Position numbers and translations under genes: made by a program. From an uncultured Nonlabens sp. (GTDB taxonomy: Bacteria; Bacteroidota; Bacteroidia; Flavobacteriales; Flavobacteriaceae): 64,000 nucleotides of DNA. Location of the stretch: assembly GCA_947491755.1 (NCBI GenBank), contig CANLKV010000002.1, positions 924,585 through 988,584 of the forward strand. The letters are read 5' to 3'. Of the stretch, positions 18,401 through 26,495 are shown in pieces; the first letter of the stretch is position 1; the number at the start of each line of letters is the position of its first letter. Under the pieces are notes generated by a model that saw only the letters and a program-made list of their open reading frames with translations, made no database searches and was not told the DNA's origin.

Positions 18401-19939
18401 GAAGGTGTGATAAGTATAAAGGATAGAATATTTCAAGGGACTAAAGAACGTATTCGTCCCATTATGCTCACGGCCACCACAGATATTTTTGGGTTTTTAC
18501 CAATGGCATTTTCCACATCAGCCGGTGCAGAGGTGCAACAACCGCTCGCTACGGTAGTTATTGGTGGGATGCTTACGGCCACCCTACTCACGTTGATCGT
18601 ACTTCCCGTGCTCTATACCTTTATAGAAAAGCGACGTGAGCGCAAAGACCAGAACAAGATTGGTTCGTTTAATCCGCAAGCATTGGCCACGATTTTAATA
18701 CTTGGTTTTATGTTAGGTGGTACCGCTTTCGCGCCTGCCCAGAGCGCAGTCGAAGGGAAAGGGCAACAAACACAAGCACCTGTGCCAGACCTCATTGTTC
18801 AGGATAGCATTACACCCATTACCTTATCTCGGGCTGTAGAAATTGCTAAAGAGAATTATCCAGCACTCAAGACGAGCCAACTCGAAATAGAAAGACAGAG
18901 CGCACTCACGGGCAATGCCTATGACTTCGGTAATACTAAAGTATTTACAGGTGGCGAAGAAGTGGTAGATGGTCAGGGCATTTATACCTTGATAGGTATC
19001 GGTCAACAAAATATTGATCTATTGGGAATAGGTGCCAAAAAACGCTTGCAACAACAACGCATCCAGTTAGCCGAAACAGCTTTTGACCTATCTGAAATCC
19101 AGATAGAACTGGAAGTCAAAAAAGCCTGGTCAGAAGCTTTTCAGGCAAAGAAGAAATTTGTTCTTTATCGAGAACTGGACAGCATTTATGGTCAATTTGC
19201 ACAATCTGTAGAACTCAATTTTGAAGTCGAAGCCATTTCGAGACTGGAATATGCTGCTGCGCGCAATCAAGCGTTACAGATAACCAACAGGTTTCAGCAG
19301 GCAGAAACAGATTATTTAATCGCATTACAAAAACTCAATCTTTGGTTGACACCAGATACGATGTACACCGTAGCTGATGAATTTGAAGCTACCGAAATTT
19401 CGGTGTTAGAGACTGATGATACATTGGATGAACATCCCGAGTTATCGCTTTCGCGAAAGCGTATAGACGAAGCACAGGCAAGCTATGATGCAGCAAGAGC
19501 AAATTTGTTGCCCAAATTCAATCTGCAAGGTGGCCTGCAACGTGTAAATGGCGATAGTGGTTTCTACACCTATCAGGCAGGGATTTCCATACCGCTGTTT
19601 TCTGGCCCAGACCGCAGCCGCGCAAAAGCTGCTAAACTGGATGCACAGATTGCAGAAACCAATGCCGCATTCAAACAACGCGAGCTGCAATCCCAATATA
19701 CACAAGCACAGCAAAATTATACACGATGGCGAGATACTTGGTTTTTCTATAAAACCGAAGCTCTGCCACTTGCCATAGACCAGCGCAAAGGCGCATTGCT
19801 CGCCTACAAAGAAGGTGCGCTTGATTATGCAGCATTCACGCAAATTATACGTGATGCCATACAGACCGAAATGGATGCGCTGGACGCACTCGATAATTAT
19901 TTAGAAGCCTTGTTTAAACTACAATATTTCCAAAACTAA
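15494..19939 (+). CDS. RND heavy-metal efflux permease fused to a TolC-like outer membrane domain (CzcA-CzcC fusion)
   Basis: 1481 aa. Residues 1 to about 1045 form a complete CzcA-type permease: a short N-terminal helix, FTLTLVGVGIWSM, two periplasmic loops and 12 membrane helices. After a linker, a second hydrophobic signal-like segment (about 1062-1085) leads into a TolC/OEP domain (about 1110-1481) beginning ITLSRAVEIAKENYPAL. The fusion joins inner-membrane pump and outer-membrane channel in one chain, unless it is cleaved at the internal signal-like segment. This arrangement is known in Bacteroidota. The adaptor gene follows 6 nt later. Substrate probably Zn/Co/Cd, from context. Confidence 0.92.
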   Translation: MINRIIDFSINNKFIIGLFTLTLVGVGIWSMATVNLGSVPDITNNQVQVITQSPNLGTEDIEQFVTYPVELSMGNLPGVTEIRSISRFGLSVVTIVFEDDMGTYLPRQLVQEKLNELGESIPEKFGSPSMGPISTGLGQIYEYTIKPEEGFENKYSPMELRTVQDWVIKRQLTLLEGVVEVNSYGGSIKQYEVAVNPDKLNSLGISISQVYEALARNNVNTGGAYIEKNKMSNFIRGEGLIRSLEDIKNISIINEGNIPVTIGDVATRVHFGNQVRYGAFTQDGKEAVGGIIMMLKGSNPNAVIQNVKNRMAEIEKSLPEGLTIAPIIDRSELIARTTDTVKTNLLEGALIVIFALVLLLGSLRGGIITATTIPLSLLFAFILMKQFNVWANLMSLGAIDFGIIIDGAVIIIEGTVYEIQKRIRSGKLKFNQGVMDKVAYDAGTTMMGSAFFGQIIILIVFTPILFLTGVEGKMFKPMAYTFGFAMIGAIILCLTYVPMMSALFMKPVQNTKSWFGKFERWLEKISDKIIGAIHSAYKPLLKGALRLKLIVLSSSAVLLIIAGFIFSNMGGEFVPQLDEGDLAMQALIRPGSSLSESIEVSKKIETILLENFSEIKTVTARIGVADIPTDPMPMDIADMYIILNKDMDEWTTATTKEGLIDAIRDKLDEELVGVNLVFTQPVELRFNELLEGVREDIAVKLYGEDLDVLSQKVQEMAAIIQTVPGAGDVSAERTAGLPQMTVKYKRDKMAQYGLDIQKVNDYISTAFAGGTAGVIFEGEKRFDLVVRFDESHRKSIDDLRNMYIDLKDGNQIPIIEIAEIEYVPGPMQISRDNTYRRTYVGVNARGRDVESVVKDIQQKLDEELDLPSGYYITYGGEFENLQSAKDRLIIVVPIALFLIFILLYFALKSFSQSLMIYIAIPLAAIGGVFALWLRDMPFSISAGVGFIVLFGVAVLNGLVLINRFNSLKEEGVISIKDRIFQGTKERIRPIMLTATTDIFGFLPMAFSTSAGAEVQQPLATVVIGGMLTATLLTLIVLPVLYTFIEKRRERKDQNKIGSFNPQALATILILGFMLGGTAFAPAQSAVEGKGQQTQAPVPDLIVQDSITPITLSRAVEIAKENYPALKTSQLEIERQSALTGNAYDFGNTKVFTGGEEVVDGQGIYTLIGIGQQNIDLLGIGAKKRLQQQRIQLAETAFDLSEIQIELEVKKAWSEAFQAKKKFVLYRELDSIYGQFAQSVELNFEVEAISRLEYAAARNQALQITNRFQQAETDYLIALQKLNLWLTPDTMYTVADEFEATEISVLETDDTLDEHPELSLSRKRIDEAQASYDAARANLLPKFNLQGGLQRVNGDSGFYTYQAGISIPLFSGPDRSRAKAAKLDAQIAETNAAFKQRELQSQYTQAQQNYTRWRDTWFFYKTEALPLAIDQRKGALLAYKEGALDYAAFTQIIRDAIQTEMDALDALDNYLEALFKLQYFQN
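19446..19461. repeat. Iterated palindrome, copy 5
   Basis: In the TolC part of the RND fusion; frame reads LSRKR. A decayed version, read AFAPA, is at about 18724. Confidence 0.85.
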
Positions 19940-19945
19940 AAAAAG

Positions 19946-21169
19946 ATGAAAAAATTAAAATATATACCGATTACCACAATGCTTATGGCATTGACATTAT
20001 TCAGCTGTGGCGAGTCAAAAACTGAAGATGGCCACGATGAAGCCACCCATTCTGAAACAGAAGAAAATCACTCTGAAGGGGAAGATGAAGAAGATAATAT
20101 GGAAGGCGAAGCTAAGGAAGTAATGCTCACGGCACAGCAGTTTGAAGCCTTACAGATGGAAATTGACACGCTCTCACAACGTTATATGAGCGGTTATGTA
20201 GAAGCAAATGGCACGCTGGAAGTACCACCACAAAACGAAGCATCCATTACCGCCATAACAGGAGCAAATGTGGCATCCATAGAAGTAATAGAAGGTGATG
20301 AAGTGAAAAAAAATCAAGCGGTCGCCTATCTCTCACATCCCAGCATCATACAGATACAGAGCGATTACTTAAATGCACACAGCAACAGTCGGTTTTTAAA
20401 ACAAGAATACGAACGTCAAAAAAGGCTTTATGAAGCTGGTGTGGCATCTGGTATGAATTTCCAAAAGGCAACGGCAGACTATCAGTCATCTACCGCAATG
20501 GTAAACGGGCTGGAAGCACAATTGCGACAGTACAACATCAATGTGAATGGTGTGCGCAATGGTACAATCTATCAGAGTGTGGCATTGCGCAGTCCCATAG
20601 CAGGTGTCGTAGAAAAAGTATTTATAAAGACTGGGCAATATGTGGAGCCACAGACCAACTTAATGCAAATAGTAGATACAGACCACGTGCACGCAGATTT
20701 AATGGTTTTTGAAAAAGATGTGGACAAAGTGAAGAAAGGCCAAAAAGTACGTTTCAGTATTCAATCGAGGCCAGGAAAAGAGCTGGAAGCCGAAATTTAT
20801 TCGGTTAGTCAAACTTTTGAGCAAGATCCAAAAGCGGTTCACGTTCACGCTGAAATTGAGAATAAAGGAGGTGGTCTTATCCCTGGTATGTATATAAAAG
20901 GTAAAATTGAAGTTGATTACCAACAGACTACTGCACTACCTGAAAGTGCCATAGTTACAGAAGCTGGAAAGAATTATGTATTTACAGCGCAAAAAGAAGG
21001 CGATGCTTGGAGTTTTAAACCAGTAGAGGTTACAACAGGCGAGAAAGATGGCGACTGGATAGCCATACGCTTTTTTGAAACCCCAGATCCTAACACACGT
21101 TTTGCATTCAACAATGCCTATTACCTGATGGGAGAAATGAAAAAGGGAGAAACTGAACACGAACATTAA
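19946..21169 (+). CDS. CzcB-type efflux RND periplasmic adaptor (lipoprotein)
   Basis: 407 aa with a lipobox (LFSCGES), then about 45 residues dominated by His, Glu and Asp (a likely metal-gathering region). The adaptor core follows: lipoyl-like halves around a long helical hairpin (about 80-210), then a beta-barrel (about 215-330). The C-terminus is also His-rich (EHEH). It is the partner of the permease-TolC fusion 6 nt upstream. The CDF transporter follows after 5 nt. Confidence 0.9.
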   Translation: MKKLKYIPITTMLMALTLFSCGESKTEDGHDEATHSETEENHSEGEDEEDNMEGEAKEVMLTAQQFEALQMEIDTLSQRYMSGYVEANGTLEVPPQNEASITAITGANVASIEVIEGDEVKKNQAVAYLSHPSIIQIQSDYLNAHSNSRFLKQEYERQKRLYEAGVASGMNFQKATADYQSSTAMVNGLEAQLRQYNINVNGVRNGTIYQSVALRSPIAGVVEKVFIKTGQYVEPQTNLMQIVDTDHVHADLMVFEKDVDKVKKGQKVRFSIQSRPGKELEAEIYSVSQTFEQDPKAVHVHAEIENKGGGLIPGMYIKGKIEVDYQQTTALPESAIVTEAGKNYVFTAQKEGDAWSFKPVEVTTGEKDGDWIAIRFFETPDPNTRFAFNNAYYLMGEMKKGETEHEH

Positions 21170-21174
21170 TTACT

Positions 21175-21816
21175 ATGGATAAGACAAGAAAAAATAATCT
21201 TAAACAAGCCAGAACACTACAGATTTGGAACGTTATTTATGATGCTATTGAAGTAGTGGTCTCGCTTATAGCAGGATTTACGGCCAATAGTTCGGCATTG
21301 ATTGGTTGGGGATTAGACAGCACAATTGAAGTCGTAAGTGCGGGAACATTAGGCTGGCGACTACACGGCGAGATTAAAGGTATTGATGAAGAAAAAGTAA
21401 AACGAAGACAAAAAGTTACTCTTAATGTAATTGCAATTTCATTTACGCTCATCTGTGTTTTCATTTCGTATGACTCCATTACAAAACTTATAAATCAAGA
21501 AACTGCAAACTGGAGTACGATGGGACTGATCATATTATTGGTTTCCCTGGTTGTAAATCCTATCCTGATCTATTTCAAAAGAAAATATGGAAAGAAACTG
21601 GACAGTCCTGCCTTACTGGCCGATGCCAAGGATACCTTTATTTGCTTGTACCAGACCGTGGTCGTACTTATAGGTTTACTATTGGTCAATTGGTTAGGCT
21701 GGTGGTGGGCAGACCCTGTGGCAGCATTGCTTATCGTGCCCTATGCGGCAAAAGAAGGCTGGGAAGCCTACAACAAAGCCAGAAACATCAATTATAACAT
21801 CGCGAAAAATGACTGA
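21175..21816 (+). CDS. Cation-diffusion-facilitator-like transporter, membrane domain only
   Basis: 213 aa with about five to six membrane segments. It has the CDF-type motifs NSSALIGWGLDSTIEV and LLADAKDTFIC, in which acidic residues would form the transport site. It ends soon after the last helix and lacks the usual C-terminal cytoplasmic ferredoxin-like domain. It sits in an operon behind the CzcB adaptor and overlaps the Fur-family gene by 8 nt. Likely exports divalent metal from the cytoplasm. Confidence 0.85.
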   Translation: MDKTRKNNLKQARTLQIWNVIYDAIEVVVSLIAGFTANSSALIGWGLDSTIEVVSAGTLGWRLHGEIKGIDEEKVKRRQKVTLNVIAISFTLICVFISYDSITKLINQETANWSTMGLIILLVSLVVNPILIYFKRKYGKKLDSPALLADAKDTFICLYQTVVVLIGLLLVNWLGWWWADPVAALLIVPYAAKEGWEAYNKARNINYNIAKND

Positions 21817-22222
21817 AATAGAAAAAACATTGAGCGATCATAAGGTGCGTCCTACCGCAATGCGCATTTTGATCTACAAATATCTGGCTCAACGAAAGAT
21901 TGCACTGGCTTTGCTTGATATAGAGACCGCTTTCGCGAAAGCGGAACGATCTACCATCTTTAGAACATTAAAAACTTTTGAAGAGAACGGTATTGTACAC
22001 CAAATAGAAGATGGTACCGGTATCACTAAGTACGCACTTTGTGAGCCAGGTTGCAATTGCGAGATAGATCAAGATTTACACTTGCATTTTCATTGCAGTA
22101 ATTGTGATGAAACTGTTTGCTTGACAGAACATAAAATACCACACATCAACCTTCCAGATGGCTACGTAGCCGAAGATGTAAATCTTGTTGTGACAGGTGT
22201 TTGTGAAAAGTGCAGTAGTTGA
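21809..22222 (+). CDS. Fur-family transcriptional repressor
   Basis: 137 aa from the ATG at 21809; an earlier in-frame ATG at 21743 lies within the CDF gene and adds no family sequence. The N-terminal winged helix includes VRPTAMRILIYKYL and RSTIFRTLKTFEENGIV. The C-terminal part holds the dimerisation and metal region: HLHFHCSNCDETVC and a terminal CEKC, together a structural zinc Cys4 site. The context (Zn/Cd/Hg export genes, two nearby palindromes) suggests a zinc- or divalent-metal-responsive Zur-like protein. It carries one iterated palindrome, read as AFAKA. Confidence 0.9.
   Translation: MTEIEKTLSDHKVRPTAMRILIYKYLAQRKIALALLDIETAFAKAERSTIFRTLKTFEENGIVHQIEDGTGITKYALCEPGCNCEIDQDLHLHFHCSNCDETVCLTEHKIPHINLPDGYVAEDVNLVVTGVCEKCSS
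21928..21943. repeat. Iterated palindrome, copy 6
   Basis: In the Fur-family gene; frame reads AFAKA. Confidence 0.85.
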
Positions 22223-22224
22223 CA

Positions 22225-22243
22225 TTGCACAACAGTTGCGCAA
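22225..22243 (+). promoter_or_regulatory. Predicted Fur-family operator 2
   Basis: 19-bp near-perfect palindrome TTGCACAACAGTTGCGCAA (only one mismatched pair besides the centre), starting 2 nt after the Fur-family stop. A -7-like CATTTTTG lies 10 nt downstream (22254-22261) and the MerTP start is at 22282. The position relative to the promoter matches operator 1. Confidence 0.65.
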
Positions 22244-22281
22244 CTATTTTTTGCATTTTTGTACTTAACGAATTAACTAAA

Positions 22282-22890
22282 ATGAAAAATAAACTAGCGG
22301 TTACAAGTATCCTAACAGCAATCACAGCTTCATTGTGTTGTATCACACCTGTTCTGGCATTAATTGCAGGAACAAGTGGTGTAGCTTCAACTTTTTCTTG
22401 GATAGAACCATTTAGACCTTACTTAATAGGGCTAACAATATTAGTTCTTCTGTTTGCTTGGTATCAAAAATTGAGACCAGAAAAAGAAATAGACTGCGAA
22501 TGTGAAACGGATGAAAAACCAAAATTTATGTATTCAAAAACCTTTTTAGGTATTGTAACGGCATTTGCAATTGTGATGTTGGCTTTCCCATACTACTCAA
22601 GTATGTTATATCCAAAAACCGAAAAACAAATCATAATAGTTAATAACTCAAATATCAAAACAACAGAGTATAAAATAAGCGGTATGACCTGTGCCAGTTG
22701 TGAAGCACACGTAAACCACGAAGTAAATAAACTCAACGGAATTGTAAATTCAAAAACATCATACGAAAATGCTAACGCAATTATTAAGTATGATAAAACT
22801 AAAACGAACGAAACGGAAATTGAGAAAGCAATTAATGCTACAGGTTATAAAGTAACTGATAAAAATAAAATTGATGCAAACCATATTTAA
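22282..22890 (+). CDS. MerT-MerP-type mercuric/metal transport fusion
   Basis: 203 aa. I chose the ATG at 22282 (MKNKLAV), since the extra 21 residues from 22219 cross the operator. The N-terminal MerT-like part has paired Cys in the first helix (ASLCCITPVLAL), two more membrane segments and a cytoplasmic CxC pair (DCECET). A third helix leads to a periplasmic MerP-like HMA domain with GMTCASC. In mercury resistance this imports Hg(II) for reduction, but no mercuric reductase is present here. It may serve another metal. Confidence 0.85.
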   Translation: MKNKLAVTSILTAITASLCCITPVLALIAGTSGVASTFSWIEPFRPYLIGLTILVLLFAWYQKLRPEKEIDCECETDEKPKFMYSKTFLGIVTAFAIVMLAFPYYSSMLYPKTEKQIIIVNNSNIKTTEYKISGMTCASCEAHVNHEVNKLNGIVNSKTSYENANAIIKYDKTKTNETEIEKAINATGYKVTDKNKIDANHI

Positions 22891-23080
22891 ATCGGAAATC
22901 ACTTGCCCAGCCTGTGGTTATAAAAAAGAAGAAAATATGCCAACAAATGCCTGTCAGTTCTTTTATGAATGTAAGGATTGTAAAATAGTTCTCAAACCAA
23001 AGGAAGGAGATTGCTGCGTGTATTGCTCATACGGAACCGTTCCTTGTCCACCAATTCAACAAAACAAAAGTTGTTGCTAA
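22874..23080 (+). CDS. GDCCVxC-domain small protein
   Basis: 68 aa, 10 Cys residues. CPACGY and CKDC pairs are followed by the family signature GDCCVYCSYG and a CC end. It overlaps the MerTP gene by 17 nt. GDCCVxC proteins are regularly linked to mer-like operons; a thiol-based metal carrier is likely but the function is not established. Confidence 0.85.
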   Translation: MQTIFKSEITCPACGYKKEENMPTNACQFFYECKDCKIVLKPKEGDCCVYCSYGTVPCPPIQQNKSCC

Positions 23081-23091
23081 CACAAAATAAG

Positions 23092-25056
23092 ATGAAAAAG
23101 AAAAAAGTAAACTTACGTGACATAGACCCAAAAGAACATCAAGGCGAACATTCTCACGATGATGGTCACAATCACGATCACGGAGATGGAAGTGCATTTA
23201 AAACGTACATCCCTGCGATAGTAAGCTTTGTAATGCTTATTCTAGGCATAGCTGTTGATTATTTTGATGCCATTCCAGCCTTTAAAGGTTGGGTACGGAT
23301 TGTTTGGTACACCATTGCTTATTTACCTGTAGGTTTTCCAGTTATTAAAGAAGGTTGGAAAAGTATTATGCGTGGAGACGTCTTTACAGAATTTTTCTTA
23401 ATGTCCATTGCCACCTTGGGTGCATTTGCGATTGGAGAATATCCAGAAGGGGTAGCCGTAATGCTGTTTTATGCTGTGGGCGAACTCTTCCAGAATGCGG
23501 CTGTTAACCGTGCAAAAGGAAATATAAAAGCCCTACTCGATGTAAGACCAAATGAGGCATTAGTTTATCGTGATGGCGATTATGTTTCAGTAAATCCCGA
23601 GACAGTTGAAATTGGCGAAAAGATACAGGTACGTGTAGGCGAAAAAGTCCCACTAGATGGTATTCTGCTTTCTGAAAAGGGTTCTTTTAATACTGCTGCC
23701 TTGACAGGCGAAAGCAAACCTGATACTATTGCTAAAGGCGATAGTGTTTTTGCTGGAAGTATTAATCTCGATGGAGTTATTGAAGTTGAAACAACAAAAG
23801 AATTTAAGGACAGTTCCATTGCACGTATTCTCGATATGGTGCAAAACGCAACTGCTAGAAAATCAAAAACGGAATTGTTCATTAGAAAATTTGCTCGGAT
23901 TTATACGCCTATCGTTGTATTCCTTGCCATCGGCCTGACGTTTCTTCCTTACTTTTTTGTAGATGATTATGTGTTTAGAGATTGGTTATATCGTGCATTG
24001 ATATTCCTCGTGATTTCGTGTCCTTGTGCTTTGGTTATCTCGATACCGCTAGGTTATTTCGGTGGTTTGGGAGCTGCTTCACGTAATGGTATTCTTTTTA
24101 AGGGTGCGTCCTTTCTCGATGCAATGACTCAAGTTAATACCGTAGTGATGGATAAGACGGGAACGGTCACTAAAGCAGTATTTAAGATTAAAGAAATTGT
24201 TACTGGTTCCGCTTTCGCGAAAGCAGAATTTATGAAATACCTAATGGCAATGGAAGAGCAATCCACGCATCCAATAGCAATAGCCATTATGGAATATAAG
24301 GCTGAAGGAGCAGATTATAATGCTACAGACGTTTCTGAAATTGCAGGTAAAGGTTTGAAAGGTAGCGTAAATGGAAAAACAGTCTTAGTTGGGAACAAAG
24401 CATTGATGACAGCACATCAGATAGAAGTTCCAGCAGAAACAGACAACATTGTTGAGTCTATAGTGATGGTAGGTATAGATGGCGCATTTGCAGGTTATGT
24501 AACAATCGCCGATGAATTGAAAGACGATGCGCATCAAGCGATCAAAGAAATAAGGGCAGCAGGAATCGATAAGATTATTATGCTTTCTGGAGATAAGGAT
24601 TCTATCACTCAAGAAGTAGCAAAAGAATTAGGCATCGACTGGGCAAAAGGTGGAATGCTTCCAGAAGACAAACTCAATGAGGTGGAAAAATTAAAACAGC
24701 AACCAGATACTAAGGTGGCTTTTATAGGTGATGGTATTAATGATGCGCCTGTACTTGCGGCTAGTGATGTAGGAATCGCGATGGGCGGTCTTGGTAGCGA
24801 TGTGGCTATTGAAACCGCAGATGTTATTATACAAACAGATCAACCCAGTAAAATCTCAAGAGCGATAAAAATAGGCCGTTCTACACGTCGGGTTGTTTGG
24901 CAAAATATCATACTTGCCTTTGGCGTGAAAGTTATTGTATTAATATTAGGCGCTGGAGGTCTCGCCACAATGTGGGAAGCAGTCTTTGCAGATGTAGGTG
25001 TAGCATTGCTGGCTATTCTCAATGCTGTTCGATTGCAGAAAATGAAGTGGGAATAG
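23092..25056 (+). CDS. Zn/Cd/Pb-type P1B ATPase (CadA/ZntA-like)
   Basis: 654 aa from the ATG at 23092 (MKKKKVNLRDID). The upstream 27 codons from 23011 overlap the GDCCVxC gene and look non-coding in this frame. A His-rich N-terminus (EHSHDDGHNHDHGDG) replaces the HMA domain. Key motifs: SCPCALVIS (CPC near 310), DKTGTVTK (near 353) and GDGINDAPVLA (near 545). A conserved helix-8 Asp lies in FADVGVALLAILNAVR, as in the Zn/Cd group. One iterated palindrome is read as AFAKA near residue 375. It closes the metal cargo. Confidence 0.92.
   Translation: MKKKKVNLRDIDPKEHQGEHSHDDGHNHDHGDGSAFKTYIPAIVSFVMLILGIAVDYFDAIPAFKGWVRIVWYTIAYLPVGFPVIKEGWKSIMRGDVFTEFFLMSIATLGAFAIGEYPEGVAVMLFYAVGELFQNAAVNRAKGNIKALLDVRPNEALVYRDGDYVSVNPETVEIGEKIQVRVGEKVPLDGILLSEKGSFNTAALTGESKPDTIAKGDSVFAGSINLDGVIEVETTKEFKDSSIARILDMVQNATARKSKTELFIRKFARIYTPIVVFLAIGLTFLPYFFVDDYVFRDWLYRALIFLVISCPCALVISIPLGYFGGLGAASRNGILFKGASFLDAMTQVNTVVMDKTGTVTKAVFKIKEIVTGSAFAKAEFMKYLMAMEEQSTHPIAIAIMEYKAEGADYNATDVSEIAGKGLKGSVNGKTVLVGNKALMTAHQIEVPAETDNIVESIVMVGIDGAFAGYVTIADELKDDAHQAIKEIRAAGIDKIIMLSGDKDSITQEVAKELGIDWAKGGMLPEDKLNEVEKLKQQPDTKVAFIGDGINDAPVLAASDVGIAMGGLGSDVAIETADVIIQTDQPSKISRAIKIGRSTRRVVWQNIILAFGVKVIVLILGAGGLATMWEAVFADVGVALLAILNAVRLQKMKWE
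24210..24224. repeat. Iterated palindrome, copy 7
   Basis: In the CadA-like ATPase; frame reads AFAKA. Confidence 0.85.
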
Positions 25057-25171
25057 AATTGTAGCATTCAATAAGTCAACTGGATGATTCACTTACTCAA
25101 AAGTTACATTTACGGTTTTCTGTTATGAAAGGAATTGTTTTTAAATTAATTTTCTTGGCAAACATCAACCA

Positions 25172-26029
25172 ATGGAAAAAAATTTACTCGCTACACTTTC
25201 AAATTACAAAACAGAAATTGAACCAATCATTACATCTGACCTATCAGATATAGCAATCGTAAGCAATGGCATTGCAAAGTCAAGAATGTGTATTCATAGT
25301 TTCAGAACTACTCTTAGATCATCAAAATTTAGAAGTAGAAAAGCTGAGGTACATTTCTTCAAATACACAAAACCTTATGTATATGGACGACTAAAGTTTT
25401 TTGTAAAACTTCATAAATATTTACTTCTCAAACCTCAAGGAAGTATAGCAAAACAACGGGCGCACATTGATGAAGCCGTATTGAAGTTGGAGGCACATAA
25501 TTTTAAAAACATTGATTTTGTAGGTTACTATCGAAGGGATGAAAAAAATTTAGACAAATACTATTTCGTACGTGGCAAAGACGAGATAGGCTTAGCGTCT
25601 GACTCTTCACACTTTTATACAGATCCAGAATTTAGCACCAGTCACGATAATTTGGCAGCTCAGATAATAGCCTATGATTTGTTGATTGAACATTATAATG
25701 AAGAATTGGATAGACTACGTAAAAAAGAACTCAACTTATCAATTGAGCCAGACAGCCCAGCAATTCTTAATAATTTATCCTGGACCGCTTCCAAGACTGA
25801 TTTAGTTGAGATTATATATGCACTGCAAGCGTCTGGTGCGATTAGAAATGGTCAGGCAGAAATCAATAAGATGGCATTGGTCTGTGAAAAATTATTTGAT
25901 TTAGAATTAGGAAATTTCTATCGTACCTATTTTGAAATTAAAGAGCGTAAAAATGATAGAACAAGATTTTTGACTAAGCTCAAAACAGATCTTGAACAAA
26001 AAATGAAAAATGATGATGAAAGATATTAG
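25172..26029 (+). CDS. rteC: RteC-family conjugative-element regulator
   Basis: 285 aa, matching the RteC domain: an N-terminal helical region, FFKYTKPYVYGRLKFF, and FYTDPEFSTSHDNLAAQIIAY. The C-terminal half (WTASKTDLVEIIYALQASG...) looks like the winged-helix part. In CTnDOT-type elements RteC turns on the excision operon. Here it sits directly upstream of an excisionase-like HTH gene, separated by a stem-loop, which fits that role. Confidence 0.88.
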   Translation: MEKNLLATLSNYKTEIEPIITSDLSDIAIVSNGIAKSRMCIHSFRTTLRSSKFRSRKAEVHFFKYTKPYVYGRLKFFVKLHKYLLLKPQGSIAKQRAHIDEAVLKLEAHNFKNIDFVGYYRRDEKNLDKYYFVRGKDEIGLASDSSHFYTDPEFSTSHDNLAAQIIAYDLLIEHYNEELDRLRKKELNLSIEPDSPAILNNLSWTASKTDLVEIIYALQASGAIRNGQAEINKMALVCEKLFDLELGNFYRTYFEIKERKNDRTRFLTKLKTDLEQKMKNDDERY

Positions 26030-26154
26030 ACATAAGGAATGAGTAACTTAACCACTTTGAAATGTTAAAACTCTTACCAACCCATTCCCAACTTGGGAAT
26101 AAAATTCATCAAACAACCACACATTTGTAAAACGAATGTCAAATCAAAGCAAAG

Positions 26155-26192
26155 CAACCGCTTTGAACTGCAAGCAGTTCGGCGGTTGTTTT
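26155..26192 (+). terminator. Stem-loop between rteC and the excisionase-like gene (terminator or attenuator)
   Basis: Nested perfect arms: CAACCGC (26155-26161) with GCGGTTG (26182-26188), and inside them GAACTGC (26165-26171) with GCAGTTC (26174-26180). TTTT follows. It ends 20 nt before the next start codon. It could stop rteC transcripts or act as an attenuator controlled by RteC. Confidence 0.7.
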
Positions 26193-26211
26193 AATTTTAA
26201 ACCGTTTTACT

Positions 26212-26490
26212 ATGCCCACATCGATTATCACATCAGATGACCTAAGAGAATTCAAAATGGAATTACTCGAGGACCTAAAAGAACTTATTCAAACACCTGT
26301 TCAACCTAAAAAGAAGAAATATCTCAAGTCAGCTGAGGTTATGGAATTGCTACAGGTAAGCCCAGGAACACTTCAAAATTTGAGAATAAACGGCACCCTG
26401 CCCTATTCTAAAATTGGTGGCATCATTTTCTACGATGCCGATGAGATTACGAAAGTAATTCTCGAAAACCGTATTGATAATTCTCAATAG
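26212..26490 (+). CDS. Excisionase-like helix-turn-helix protein
   Basis: 92 aa. A charged N-terminal helix is followed by a MerR/excisionase-type HTH (about 40-88): KKKYLKSAEVMELLQVSPGT, then the wing residues SKIGGIIFYDADEI. In Bacteroidota conjugative elements such proteins act in excision or as regulators of the adjacent operon. It is followed after 5 nt by the DnaD-like gene. Confidence 0.8.
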   Translation: MPTSIITSDDLREFKMELLEDLKELIQTPVQPKKKKYLKSAEVMELLQVSPGTLQNLRINGTLPYSKIGGIIFYDADEITKVILENRIDNSQ

Positions 26491-26495
26491 ATGAA

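Noticed and set aside
22219..22281. Start of MerTP at 22219
   Set aside because: It overlaps the Fur-family stop and would translate across the predicted operator and -7 box.
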